Below are positions 11,918-22,894 of a DNA stretch of 64,000 nucleotides, piece by piece. How positions within the stretch are numbered: position 1 is the stretch's first letter; every line of letters starts with the position of its first letter. The stretch spans positions 4,598,000 through 4,661,999 of the forward strand of contig NC_051098.1 of the NCBI RefSeq assembly GCF_901709675.1, written 5' to 3'. A program made the translations under genes and the position numbers. This stretch comes from Syngnathus acus (taxonomy: Eukaryota; Chordata; Actinopteri; Syngnathiformes; Syngnathidae). A model generated the notes under the pieces. It did no database searches. It was given only the letters and a program-made list of their open reading frames with translations, and was not told the origin of the DNA.

Positions 11918-13517
11918 CCTGATGATGCCCGAGCCACCTCATCTGGCTCCTCTCAACGTGGAGGAGTAGCGACTCTACTCCGAGTCTCTCCCGGATGACC
12001 GAACTTCTCACCCTATCTCTAAGGGAGAGCCCGGACATCCTGCGGAGAAAACTCGTTTCGGCCGCTTGTATCCGGGATCTCGTTCTTTCGGTCACGACCC
12101 ATAGCTCGTGACCATAGGTGAGGGTAGGAGCGTAAATCGACCGGTAAATTGAGAGCTTTGCCTTTTGGCTCAGCTCTCTCTTTACCACGACGGACCGGTA
12201 CAGAGTCCGCATTACTGCCAACGCTGCACCGATCCGCCTGTCGATCTCGCGCTCCATCCTCCCCTCACTCGTGAACAAGACCCCAAGATACTTAAACTCC
12301 TCCACTTGGGGCAGGATCTCATCCCCGATCCGGAGAGGGCATTCCACCCTTTTCCGATCGAGGACCATGGACTCGGATTTGGAGGTGCTGACCCTCATCC
12401 CGACCGTTTCACACTCGCCTGCGAACCGCTCCAGTGAGAGCTGGAGATCACGGCCTGAAGAAGCCAACAGCACCACGTCGTCTGCAAAAAGCAGAGACGC
12501 GATGCTGAGGTCCCCAAACCGGACACCCTCAACGCCTCGGCTGCGTCTAGAAATTCTGTCCATAAAAATTATGAACAGAATCGGTGACAAAGGGCAGCCT
12601 TGGCGGAGTCCAACCCTCACTGGGAACGAATCCGACTTACTGCCGGAAATGCGGACCAAACTCTGGCATCGGTGATACAGGGACCGAACCGCCCTTATCA
12701 GTTGGCTCGGTACCCCGTACTCCCGAAGCACCCCCCACAGAACCTCCCGAGGGACACGGTCGAACGCCTTCTCCAAGTCCACAAAACACATGTGGACTGG
12801 TTGGGCGAACTCCCATGCACCCTCGAGGATCCTGCTGAGGGTGAAGAGCTGGTCCACTGTTCCACGGCCAGGACGAAAGCCACACTGTTCCTCCTGAATC
12901 CGAGGTTCGACCTCCCGATGGACCCTCCTCTCCAGCACCCCTGAATAGACCTTACCAGGGAGGCTGAGGAGTGTAATTCCCCTGTAATTGGAACACACCC
13001 TCCGGTCCCCCTTCTTAAAGAGGGGAACCACCACCCCAGTCTGCCAATCCAGAGGCACTGTCCCCGATGTCCACGCAATGTTGTAGAGGCGTGTCAGCCA
13101 TGACAGCCCCACAACATCCAGAGCCCTTAAGAAATCCGGGCGGATCTCATCCACCCCCGGGGCCTTGCCACCGAGGAGTTTTTTAACTACCTCAGTGACT
13201 TCGACCCCAGAGATTGGAGAGTCCGCCTCAGAGTCCCCAGGCCCTGCTTCCACAATGGAAGGCGTGTAGGTGGAATTGAGGAGGTCTTCGAAGTATTTTC
13301 CCCACCGACACACGACGTCCCGAGTCGAGGTCAGCAACACGCCATCTCCACTGTAAACAGTGTTGACGTTGCACTGCTTCCCCCTCCTGAGACGCCGGAT
13401 GGTGGACCAGAATTTCCTCGAAGCCGTCCGGAAGTCATTCTCCATGGCCTCGCCAAACTCCTCCCACGCCCGGGTTTTTGCCTCAGCAACCGCCGAAGCC
13501 GCGTTCCGCTTGGCCAT
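11865..13517 (-). pseudogene. Rex3/RTE reverse transcriptase, long open frame
   Basis: The 550-residue frame covers nearly all of the LINE reverse transcriptase, the enzyme that copies LINE RNA into DNA at the insertion site. Motifs run in order: NYRGITLLSLPGKV (177-190), QCGFRPGRGTVDQLFTL (211-227), FVDLEKAFDRVP (245-256, first catalytic Asp), GLRQGCPLSP (303-312), LFADDVVLLASS (343-354, catalytic Asp pair) and FKYLGVLFTSEG. All three catalytic Asp are kept. The frame breaks after MRWLGH, where 'LVRMPPGRLP' should follow. The next residues are an out-of-frame tail, and the true C-terminus continues in another frame at 11,702-11,917. The start Met is internal to the polyprotein. Confidence 0.9.
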
Positions 13518-13890
13518 CAGCCGCTTGGTCAGCTGCCTCCGGAGTCCCGCAGGCCAAAACGGCCCGATAGGATTCCTTCTTCAGCTTGACGGCATCCCTT
13601 ACCGCCGATGTCCACCAGCGGGTTCGGGGATTGCCGTCACGACAGGCACCAATGACCTTACGGCCACAGCTCCGGTCGGCCGCCTCAACAATGGAGGCGC
13701 GGAACAAGGTCCACTCGGACTCAATGTCCCCCGCCTCCCCCAGGACGTGGGAAAAGCTCTGCCGGAGGTGGGAGTTGAAGCTCTTCCTGACAGGGGATTC
13801 CGCCAGACGTTCCCAGCAGACCCTCACAGAGCGTTTGGGTCTGCCAGGTCGGACCGGCATCTTCCCCCACCATCGGTTGACAGCTCCGCC
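13483..13890 (-). pseudogene. Rex3/RTE linker between endonuclease and reverse transcriptase
   Basis: The reading frame picks up with [20 protein letters not shown] after the endonuclease deletion. It continues through WERLAESPVRKSFNSHLRQS and RTRWWTSAVRDAVKLKKESY to GTPEAAD, where a second frameshift moves the polyprotein back to the endonuclease frame. The Arg/Lys-rich linker is typical of RTE elements. No independent gene is implied. Confidence 0.8.
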
Positions 13891-14852
13891 CCTCTCTTCG
13901 CCCGAGTGTCCAAAACATGCGGCCGCAAATCCGATGACACGACTACAAAGTCGATCATCGAACTGCGGCCTAGGGTGTCCTGGTGCCAAGTGCACACATG
14001 GACACCCTTATGTTTGAACATGGTGTTCATTATAGAAAATCCGTGTCGAGCACAGAAGTCCAATAATAGAACACCGCTCGGGTTCAGATCGGGGGTGCCG
14101 TTCCTCCCAATCACGCCCTTCCAGGTCTCACTGTCATTGCCCACGTGAGCATTGAAGTCACCCAGTAGAACGATGGAGTCCCCAGAAGGAGCGCTCTCCA
14201 GCACTTCCTCCAGGGACTCCAAGAAGGGTGGGTACTCTGAGCTGCCGTTTGGTGCATAGACACAAACAACAGTCAGGACCCGTCCCCGCACCCGAAGGCG
14301 GAGGGAGGCTACCCTCTCGTTCACCGGGGTGAACCCCAATGTGCAGGCGCCCAGCCGGGGGGCAATAAGTATACCCACACCTGCTCGACGCCTCTCACCG
14401 TGGGCAACTCCAGAGTGGAAGAGAGTCCAGCCCCTCTCGAGAGGGCTTGTACCGGAACCCAAACTGTGCGTGGAGGCAAGTCCGACTATATCTAGTCGGA
14501 ACTTTTCTGCCTCGCACACCAGCTCGGGCTCCTTTTCAGCCAGAGAGGTGACATTCCATGTCCCAAGAGCCAGCTTCTGCAGCCGGGGATCAGACCGCCA
14601 AGGTCCCTGCCTTTGGCCGCCGCCCAGCTTGCACTGCACCCGACCCCTTTGGCCCCTCCCACAGGTGGTGAGCCCATGGGAAGGGGGACCCACGTTTCCT
14701 TTTCGGGCTGTGCCCGGCCGGGCCCCATGGGCGAAGGCCCGGCCACCAGACGCTCGCCTTCGAGCCCCGCCTCCAGGCCTGGCTCCAGAGGGGGGCCCCG
14801 GTGACCCGCGTCCGGGCGAGGGAAAACGAGATCCATTTATTTTTTTCATCAT
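13870..14852 (-). pseudogene. Rex3/RTE endonuclease domain, catalytic end deleted
   Basis: This 342-residue frame is the N-terminal part of the LINE polyprotein. Residues 1-90 are a low-complexity Gly/Pro/Arg leader. The exonuclease-endonuclease-phosphatase fold starts at [11 protein letters not shown] (about 95-104), continues with [11 protein letters not shown] (120-130) and [10 protein letters not shown] (231-240), and reaches [10 protein letters not shown] (297-306). After AELSTD (322-327) the expected SDHH-type segment with the final catalytic His is missing; the frame runs into Gly-rich out-of-frame residues. The endonuclease should therefore be inactive, so this copy could not nick target DNA with its own protein. 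Confidence 0.88.
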
Positions 14853-15017
14853 AAGGGGCTAATGTGAGCCGTGCTTTGTCTGGCCCCTCACCTAGGACCC
14901 GTTTGCCATGGGTGACCCTACCAGGGGCATGAAGCCCCAGACAACATGGCTCCTAGGATCATAGGGGCACGCAAACCCCTCCACCACGATAAGGTGACGA
15001 CTCACGGAGGGGTGTAA

Positions 15018-15566
15018 TGTATTTTTCAGCAAATAAATCCTGGAAACCAGTGAAATTGTCTTCAGTGAATCCAACACACAAATCTGTGACACAACTTCAG
15101 ATTTAACATTATCAACAACAACAAAAAAACATGGTATTTCAAAATAATCGAATAAAGACGGCAAAAATTACAGTATCTCAATAACAGGTTACATCATCAT
15201 CAGCATCGGTTTACAGTCCGCTTTCCAGGCGCAGCTGGGTTGGACTGGGTTCTCGATATGGCTTTCTTCCACCGGGAACGGTCCATGGCCGAGTGCCTAC
15301 ATATCCATGATATATGGGCTATGGGAGTGAAAGTCATCAGTCTGAAAAACAAACACAATTTCTTAAAATGAATACTCGTGTTGTTTTCATCTGGTTCAGT
15401 GGAGGGAATTGCAGCTGACCTCCTCAGGTCAGAACACTTCATGACCTTGAGCCCAAATGACTGTCAGTCAACCCCAAATTCACCTTCTCCGTGAACCTTC
15501 CCTTGCAATTACCTCTGATGGTTTAATGAGTCCTTAAAAGAAAGCCTGGAGAAAGAAAGCCTAATG
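15018..15566. other. Non-coding stretch, no gene recognised
   Basis: A minus-strand frame at 15,200-15,442 has a short basic segment (MDRSRWKKAISRTQSNPA) that faintly recalls LINE C-termini, but I cannot assign it. Nothing else recognised. Confidence 0.4.
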
Positions 15567-15571
15567 CTTTT

Positions 15572-15651
<80 letters not shown>
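15567..15651. repeat. (TTTC)n microsatellite
   Basis: About 20 perfect CTTT tetranucleotides. The poly-Phe-Leu-Ser frame across it is an artefact. Confidence 0.98.
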
Positions 15652-15652
<1 letters not shown>

Positions 15653-15730
15653 ACCCAATTTACCTGTGTACCTTTATTCATTCATTCATTGTCTAACAAA
15701 TTTGTTTATTTATTCCTTCAAGCATTTATT

Positions 15731-16084
15731 TGTCCATCCATCCATTTTCAGTACCGCTTGTCCCCACGGGGGTCGCGGGCGTGTTGGAGCCAATCCCAGC
15801 AGTCATTGGGCAGTAGGCAGGGGACACCCTGAACCGGTTGCCAGCCAATTGCAGGGCACACAGAGACCAACAACGATCCGCACTTGCACTCATACCTCCG
15901 GGCAATTTGGAGTGCTCAATCAGCCTATCATGGATGTTTTCGGGATGTGGAAGGAAACCGGAGTACCTGGAGAAAACCCACGCAGGCACCTCGAGAACAT
16001 GCAAACTTCGCACAGGGAGGGCCAGAGGTGGAATCAAACCCGCACCCTCTGAACTGCGAGGCGGATGTGCTAACCAGTGCCGCC
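15731..16084 (-). mobile_element. tRNA-derived SINE with ATGG tail
   Basis: On the minus strand the element begins GGCGGCACTGGTTAGCACAT, with an A-box-like TGGTTAGCACATCCG. A B-box GGTTTGATTCC (consensus GGTTCGATTCC) follows about 40 bp later, so the head is tRNA-like and should hold an internal RNA polymerase III promoter. The body has the phrases 'ggttttctccaggtactccgg', 'cattttccacatcccgaaaac'-type text and 'caattggctggcaaccggtt'. It ends GGTACTGAAAATGGATGGATGG, sharing the tail of Rex3/RTE LINEs. A diverged sister copy is at 4,625-4,932. Confidence 0.85.
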
Positions 16085-16120
16085 TCATTTATTTATTTAT
16101 TTATTTATTTATTTATTTCA
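16085..16120. repeat. (TTTA)n microsatellite
   Basis: About eight ATTT units directly after the head of the minus-strand SINE. Confidence 0.9.
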
Positions 16121-16873
16121 TTGATTGTTTATTCTTATTTTTAGTGGTTTTGTGGTGCCCAGGTTAGAATATTTGATTATCTTTTTGACTCATTTAAAGG
16201 TGAAAAACAATGAAAGCTATTCTTCTTTTCATGTAAGAATTCAAAAGAATGACTATTGAAATAATTTTAGCTAAACACAATTCCATTAGAATTCTATCCA
16301 TTCATCCACTGTTCTTGTATATATTGTTTTGTATATATAGGTCTCAGCACAAGTCTGGTGTGAGGAAGGTACAATCTATGTAAATCTGCGCAGAGGTGGG
16401 TCTATCTTGTGTCGATATTTTCTCAGTGTGCACAGCATGGCAGATTAAAAAAGGATGTTTTGCGCCAATGTGAGCATGAACACAGCCATCTTAATTGTTT
16501 GCTAATCGAACCGGCCCCTCTCACTCCTTTTAAATGTGGCACAGAATTCTTCTGGAACCTCCACAGCCAATCATAATCCATTTCTGGATGAAACCTTTGA
16601 GTTGTTTAAACAATAGAATGTGCATTTGACTTTTTTTGATTGGAGAGTAATGGCAGAAATACACAGAGCTCAAATCATTAAACTCATGTTTATTAATATT
16701 ACACTTTCACAAGGGCCGCAACCGTACCAAAGCGTTCGACACAAAACATTAAATAATAACACAATCAGAAATAACCAAACAAAACATTTTTCTCCAGTTG
16801 CAGTGTATTGGACCTGCCATTCTTCTTGTATTATGATTATTGCTTACTTATTGTTAAGGTAACCACTGTTGAG

Positions 16874-17260
16874 AAGTGGTTCTTAACCTTGGTTCGATCA
16901 AACCCTGGGGTTCGGTGGGTCGGTCTCAGGGGTTCGGCAGAGCCTCCTCTGCGGAGGTCTGAGCACACCTGATTTATCGTTTAAATTCATGATGACGCAT
17001 ATCTGAACTGGTCTCACGAAGGCAACAGCAGAAGTCACACTGATTTGCAGGTATGTAATTTGTTTTGAGTTCATGCATTGTGTTGGTTTTGTTCTTTGAA
17101 CAAGGTGATGTTCATGCACGGCTCATTTTGTGCCCTAGTAAAAAACATCTATGTCTTGAATTTGAAAAAAATAGTTTTCATTTTCACTAAAGAAGGGTTT
17201 GGTGAATGCGCATCTGAAACTGGTGGGGTTCGGTACCTCTAACAAGGTTAAGAACCACTG
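16874..17260. mobile_element. hAT-type non-autonomous DNA element
   Basis: The left end AGTGGTTCTTAACCTTG and the right end CAAGGTTAAGAACCACT are inverted repeats of 17 bp with one mismatch. Flanks CTGTTGAG (16,866-16,873) and CTGTAGAG (17,261-17,268) look like an 8-bp target duplication with one change, the size made by hAT transposases. The 387-bp body has no transposase. GGGGTTCGG motifs occur near both ends. Confidence 0.85.
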
Positions 17261-18394
17261 CTGTAGAGATGTGCACATACCGTATTGGCCCGAATATAAG
17301 ACGACCCTGATTATAAGACGACCCCCTCTTTTTCAAGACTCAAGTTTGAAAAAAGACGTATTGAACACCAAATTTAATTTTTATACAGAAAATAATTACA
17401 GTACATCGGAAACAAATGATTATAACAATATATTTGCGAGAAAAAGCATGTTATTTTGCCTCATTTAAATCATGCAAAAACTGTCTATCACATCTTAATA
17501 TCTGAATATTTAAATATGTAAACTAAAGTGCAATCACATTTGAAAATGAATGGCTTCTGGTTTTTGAAATGTAAATAAACCAATCTACTGTGATAAAACA
17601 ACAAAATTGTAATAACTGCATTAACCATCAAAGTAAAGTCTAACTGTAACTTTAGTCTTGAAACAAATCTGAATAAGGAAAACATTGCAATAAAATAATG
17701 CAAACTGCTACCGCTATTTTTATTTTTCTTCTTCGTGACAGGGATTCGCTTTGGCCTGGGGAGTTAAGTTCAGTCAAGTCAAGTCAAGTCAAGTTTATTT
17801 GTATAGCCCTAAATCACAAGCAGTCTCAAAGGGCTTCACATAGACAAAAATTGACAATTATTCTCAAAGCATCCCCTGATCTTAAGCTCCCAAAAGGGCA
17901 AGGAAAAACTCAAAAACCCCTGCCAGGGGAAAATGAGAAACCTTGAGAAGGGACCACAGATGGAAGGATCCCCCTTTCAGGATCACCAGGTTGAAATGGA
18001 TGCAGAGAGGGCACAAATAATACATAATATGAAAATCAATGAAAAAAAAGTGGATGTCCAAGTCAGAGCGAAGGGCTGCCGGAGGAGCCCTCTATTATCC
18101 TGGCAGTGTCTTCGAGGAGGTTGAGCTGCAGTTCCCCCATCCTGAATTGGCCCACGAGAATCCAGATAGCCGCTGTCAGCTTGGGTGCCACCTAACCACC
18201 TCCCCGGCCGGGGAGGGTGGGGGGGGGAGAGAAAACAAACTCCGGCCGAATCGGCCACTACAGGTTAGTTAAAGGCCATATCATAGAAATGTGTCTTTAA
18301 ACGTGTCTTAAATGTTTCTACTGCGGTAGCAGTTCTAATATCCATTGGTAGGGCATTCCAAAGCTCTGGAGCCCGAATAGGAAATGCTCTAGAC

Positions 18395-18607
18395 CAGGGG
18401 TCACCAACTCCGGTCCTCAAGGGCGCCAATCCAGCCTGTTTTAGGTGCAGCCCTGCAACAACACACCTGATTCAAATGATCAGCTCATCAGCAAGCTCTA
18501 TTAAGGCTGATAGCGATCCTGATTATTTGAATCAGTTGTGTTGCAGGGGGGATACATCTAAAACAGGCTGGATTGGCGCCCTTGAGGACCGGAGTTGGTG
18601 ACCCCTG
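18395..18607. mobile_element. 213-bp hAT-type palindromic MITE inside the L2
   Basis: The left end CAGGGGTCACCAACTCCGG and the right end CCGGAGTTGGTGACCCCTG are perfect inverted repeats, extending inward through TCCTCAAGGGCGCCAATCC and AGCCTGTTTTAG. It is flanked by a perfect 8-bp duplication CTCTAGAC at 18,387-18,394 and 18,608-18,615. Removing the insert and one duplicate restores the L2 coding text. No coding capacity. Confidence 0.95.
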
Positions 18608-19658
18608 CTCTAGACCCTGCAGACGTTTTCTTGGCCCTCGGTGTCGCTAAAAGAGTACCGTTTTGCGAACGAAGGTTACGAGACGGAACATAAGGAACAA
18701 CTAGGTCGACGAGATATGAAGGCGCTAAGCCATGCAGGGATTTATATGTTAATAGAAGAACCTTGAAGTCACATCTTAAATGGACCGGGAGCCAGTGTAA
18801 GTTGGCTAATATTGGGGTAATGTGATCAAATTTTCTTGTCCGTGAGAGCAGCCTTGCAGCAGCATTTTGTACTAACTGTAGACTTTTGATGCGGGACTTA
18901 GGAAGACCAGAGAATAATAAATTACAGTAGTCCAGGCGCGACGTGACGAACGCATGTATAATAGTTTCCGCATCACCGGTCGAGAGGATCGGACGAATCT
19001 TTGCAATATTACGAAGGTGAAAAAACGCAATTCTGGTTATATTCTTAATGTGCTTTTGAAAGGAGAGCGTTTGGTCAAATATTACCCCGAGATTAGTTAC
19101 AGTATCGCTCTGAGTGATAGTACGGTTATCTATAGTTATAGTGGTTTCCTTAAATAAGTGTTGATAACGAGTTGGACCAATTATCAACATCTCAGTTTTA
19201 TCTGGGTTAAGACGAAGGAAGTTGAGAGACATCCATTGCTTGATCTCCGCAAGGCACGCCTCAAGATTACAACAATCCCGCGGATCTGTCATCGATAACG
19301 GCATATATAATTGGGTGTCATCCGCGTAGCATTGAAAACTAATATTATATTTACGTATTATGTCCCCAAGCGGAATCATATAAATATTAAATAGAATTGG
19401 TCCGAGTACCGATCCCTGTGGGACACCACACGTAACATTATAGAGCTCCGAGGACGTATTGCCATGGACCACTCGGTGCGTCCTGTCTGATAGATAGGAA
19501 TGGAACCAGCCTAGTGCTGACCCTGAAATACCAACACAACTTTTAAGACGCCCTAATAAAATATCGAAGTCTACAGTGTCGAAGGCAGCACTAAGATCGA
19601 GTAGTAACAGTACAGATGAAGTGTTTGAATCCATAGCTATGAGGAGATCGTTAGTCAC
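18558..19658 (-). pseudogene. L2 reverse transcriptase, main part
   Basis: The frame holds LLLLDLSAAFDTVDFDILL (first catalytic Asp, residues 17-35), CGVPQGSVLGPILFNIYM (77-94) and FQCYADDTQLYM (108-119, intact catalytic Asp pair). It then has SLNFLRLNPDKTEMLIIG and the L2-typical LHWLPVHLRCDFKVLLLTYK region and CNLLFSGLPKS. After SAGSRA the frame enters the inserted MITE and stops. The genuine tail continues beyond the MITE as FPIRAPELWNALPMDIRTAT and AVETFKTRLKTHFYDMAFN at about 18,386-18,270. A one-base deletion separates it from the upstream part. Confidence 0.9.
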
Positions 19659-20669
19659 TTAGCAAGTGCTGTCTCAGTGGAATGATTAGCTCTAAAACCA
19701 GACTGAAAAGAGTCATATCGATTATTGGCGACCATGTAATCAATAAGCTGCTGCGATACTACTTTTTCAAGAAGTTTTGCTATGAATGGGAGGTTTGAAA
19801 CTGGCCTATAATTACTGAGACAGTCCGGGTCAAGATTTGGTCGCTTAAGTAACGGTTTAATGATAGTGGTTTTAAAGGCTGTTGGCACTATCCCAGAGGA
19901 GACAGACAGATTGATTATATTTAAGACGGATGGTCCTAAAATTTGAAATAATTCTTTAAGTAGTTTGGCTGGAAGCGGGTCGAGTAAACATGTTGTTTGT
20001 TTAGCCGCACTAACAAATTGTGTAAGCCTTTCAAGGGACACGCTTTTAAAATTTGAGAGGGTTATTGCATGATCATCAGCGCTGGTAAACGGCGGTCTCG
20101 ACTGAGCGATTGGAATGGTATTCTTGATCTCGTCCCTAATGGATTCAATCTTTTGAGCAAAAAATTTCATGAACTCGTCAGCTGAGTGGAAGGAACTATG
20201 GGGGTCGGCTGGCGTAGAGTCAGCTTTTCCACTGTATCAAATAGGTGTTTAGGGTTGTTTTTATTGAGATTAATAACTTGCGAAAAATACCGAGTTTTTG
20301 CTAAGATAAGCGGATCTTAGGCTATCCTGCCATGCCTGATGGAAAACCTCAAGTTTGGTTAATCGCCATCTGCGCTCATGCTTTCTACATAATTGCTTAT
20401 ACGTACGCGTTTCATCTGTGAACCACGGAGTAGGCAATCTACGGCGAGTTTTCAAACGTAACGGCGCCACAGAGTCAATGGCATTTAACAATGTCGCATT
20501 GAATTCATTTGTAAGATTATCAATAGAGCCGATATATGCGGGAAATATGGCGGTTGCCGGCGACAGTAACTCAGATAGCGCAGTTGCAGTCATGGAGTTA
20601 AAATTACGGCTCCTATAATTCTGATTGCTCTCTTGTCTTTGACAAGGAACTAAAATTTCAAATTTTATT
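19655..20669 (-). pseudogene. L2 linker and N-terminal reverse transcriptase, frameshifted
   Basis: The piece at 20,270-20,669 holds TPWFTDETRTYKQLCRKHER and the WRLTKLEVFHQAWQDSLRSA region that precedes the L2 reverse transcriptase. It is joined through LAKTRYFSQVINLNKNNPKH to the piece at 19,655-20,170 with FAQKIESIRDEIKNTIP, LDPLPAKLLKELFQILGP, SNYRPVSNLPFIAKLLEKVV and SGFRANHSTETALAK. At least two single-base indels break it, near 20,200 and at 19,660. Confidence 0.85.
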
Positions 20670-20811
20670 AGCATTCGCTTTGAAGATATCTGGCGCCATC
20701 TAGCGTTGTGAATGGGTATAATGTCTAGACCCCGAATGTAAGACGACCCCCCACTTTTTCAGTCTTATTTCAATGCAAAAAACACCATCTTATACTCGAG
20801 CCAATACGGTA

Positions 20812-22894
20812 AATTATGGCCCGTTTCCAATTATTGGACCTTCAAGGCATTTTTAGGTTCTTCTGTACTACAAAGCAGCTCTGTCAGATTAATAATGATA
20901 ATTATCTAATAATCATTTATACACATTAATTTTACCATCATTTACTGAATTATCAACAATTAGAGACTTTAAAATTACTCAAGTATGTATAAGGGAGGGG
21001 GACTATCAGTCCCAGCCCAAATGCAGGCATGCTTGTAATAGCAGTAAAGTGTGTGTGCAATCCTCAAACACTCTTTAAATAAACATAGACTTTGAGAGCT
21101 AGATTGTAGCCTGCATGTGTAAACATTTGTGTTAATTTGTTGCTCTGCTTGATTAATGCTGTTTTATTCTTGTCTGCATCAAAGTCTCGACACCATCATT
21201 CCAACATGAGCAGTCCTATTAAAGTCACAATTTTTAGAGCTGTTTGACAAATGGAGACAGATTTCTCAGGAAGATGAATATAATAAATACAGCAGAAGTC
21301 AATTATAACGTGCAAATAAAAAAGGCAGGTTGTGGTTCTGAAAACAGCTGTGCACATTTGTTTAATGTTTAGTTGAATAGCTGCAGTGGGGAATGCTTTC
21401 CACTCGCTATGGTTTCTCCACTCACTGAATTCTCTACAGACATCATTCATACAACATGTTCAGATTTGAGAAGCAGACCTCCAATCACATTATCCTACTG
21501 TATCGGCCTGGGAGACCGGGAAAATTGTAACACTTGTAGGGCTGCAACTAATGATTGTTTTAATAGCTGAGTAATCTGTTGATTGTTTTGTTGGGTTATT
21601 GATGAATTGGATTTAAAAAACACAGGTTTGAAATTACATTCCTTTATTCAATAACTGCACGCCCACAACCCTCGTGTAGATAAAGCAATTCAGAAGATGA
21701 ATGAAGGAATGAGGATAATATTTCAAATGGGTAGTGCAGAAGATGCAGAAATGTAAATTGTTTCAGTTATGGGTTTGTTGTGTAGATACTGTCAAAATAT
21801 CAGCAATTAGTGTTTTGTTCTGAAACACCAAACAAACAGAATTGTCATTTTTGACGGAGAACTACAGAAATTCAGCTGACCCAGGGACCATGGGGGTCAA
21901 ATCTGACATTTCCCAAATTGTATTTGAGGTGAGGCAATTTTCCATGCCGTTTATTAGGAGACACTTGAAACAAATTTGCATTGCAGTTTAAACAACTAAG
22001 GACAAAAGAAAAACCTAAAGTTAGACGCAAATGTTAAATGTCTCCGGTCTCCCCTAAAATAAAGTGGTCCAAATCACTCAGACAGGGCAGAGTGCAATGT
22101 TCACTCCCACTGTGACTGATACATGCAACTGTGTATGTAGTGCTGTTAATGATATTGAATGGAACTGCACTGCATTATGTCCTTTCTCCGCTCTGTTTAT
22201 TTATTGTCAACGCCTCCATGTGGCGAGTGAGAGGAAAAATCAGAATCAGCACTTGGGTGTTATTGCCACCTGGTGGTAGAACTGTGGAACCCCAAAAACT
22301 GCACCGCTCCACATTAGTGTACTTAGTGTACTAATGCTGTGTCCGTTTTTTTTTTTTCTTTTTGCAATTAATAACGTATTCAAGTGTTTGCGCTGTGAAC
22401 CAAATCCAAGTTCAATAGATGTACTGGATGAGCTATAAGCATGTTACTGTACAAAAAAAATGATGCCTTACAAAAACAATAACGCTCGATTAAGAGCTGT
22501 TGTAATATGATACCGCTCTACTGCATTGCAAATTACAATAACCACAAATACAAGACGAGTTTGGAGAGCAGTGCGTATTTAAAGTGTCTAATTATAAATA
22601 ATAATGCGGATTGATTTTTCCACGAGGTCGTTCAGTTAAATCACATTCTCATTGTAACCACAAGAGGGCCCTGTGGCGCAAAACATGCCTGGATCGCTTT
22701 AATACACGGACGGTTTATTATTAAGTCAATGTATATACCGTATTGGGTGCATTGCGTATTCAAATTATTACCTATGTAGAGCTCACTGAACTTGAGAACA
22801 TCATCTCAACACACTTTTTGCACATATCATGGTTGATTTATTTAAATTTCTATTGCATTGTAAACAGATATTTTGAAGAATTTGCAGATTATTT
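20812..22894. other. Non-coding stretch with a GGGCTGCAACTAA repeat fragment
   Basis: At about 21,538-21,620 the text TAGGGCTGCAACTAATGATT and 'gagtaatctgttgatt' matches a common fish hAT-like short element; its other end is not visible. Near 22,658 CCACAAGAGGGCCC resembles the core of a CTCF site (weak). No coding region recognised. Confidence 0.5.

Larger units (their letters stand above)
11684..15017 (-). mobile_element. Near full-length Rex3 / RTE-clade LINE
   Basis: Read on the minus strand, the element starts with a GC-rich leader (CCGTGAGTCGTCACCTTATC, then GTGGTGGAGGGGTTTGCGTG). It encodes an AP-type endonuclease followed by reverse transcriptase in one broken polyprotein and ends CGGAAGAAGATGGATGG directly after the C-terminus. 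A very short 3' region ending in ATGG units is typical of Rex3/RTE. A probable 7-bp target duplication TGTATTT flanks it (11,677-11,683 and 15,018-15,024). The length of about 3.3 kb fits a complete element. Three frame changes (near 13,880, 13,510 and 11,900) make it non-autonomous. Confidence 0.92.
17774..20669 (-). mobile_element. 5'-truncated L2-clade LINE
   Basis: The minus-strand element runs from inside the linker before the reverse transcriptase (20,669) to a 3' end made of TTGACT-type repeats. On the plus strand these read AGTCAAGTCAAGTCAAGTC then AAGTTTATTTGTATAGCCC. The edges are fixed by comparison with the empty sister site at about 29,940. At most a 2-bp target duplication (AG) is visible. 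The endonuclease and 5' part are absent, so this is a dead-on-arrival copy. It was later hit by a hAT-type MITE. Confidence 0.9.
17278..20811. mobile_element. DNA element with TACCGTATTGG inverted ends, split by an L2 LINE
   Basis: The left end is TACCGTATTGGCCCGAATAT and the right end on the other strand is TACCGTATTGGCTCGAGTAT, followed on both sides by AAGA and GTCGTCTTA-like motifs. The element proper is 17,278-17,773 plus 20,670-20,811, about 640 bp. An L2 LINE fills the middle. A partial sister copy without the L2 lies at 29,845-30,078 and shows the uninterrupted text 'gttcagcattcgctttaaag'. No transposase is encoded and I cannot assign the superfamily. Confidence 0.8.

Noticed and set aside
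13360-14148. 262-residue plus-strand frame
   Set aside because: Antisense shadow of the Rex3/RTE polyprotein.
15200-15442. Minus-strand frame with MDRSRWKKAISRTQSNPA
   Set aside because: Faintly like a LINE C-terminus, but too short and without a neighbouring reverse transcriptase to support a call.
15990-16084. tRNA gene
   Set aside because: The A and B boxes belong to the head of a SINE; no cloverleaf with acceptor stem can be drawn.
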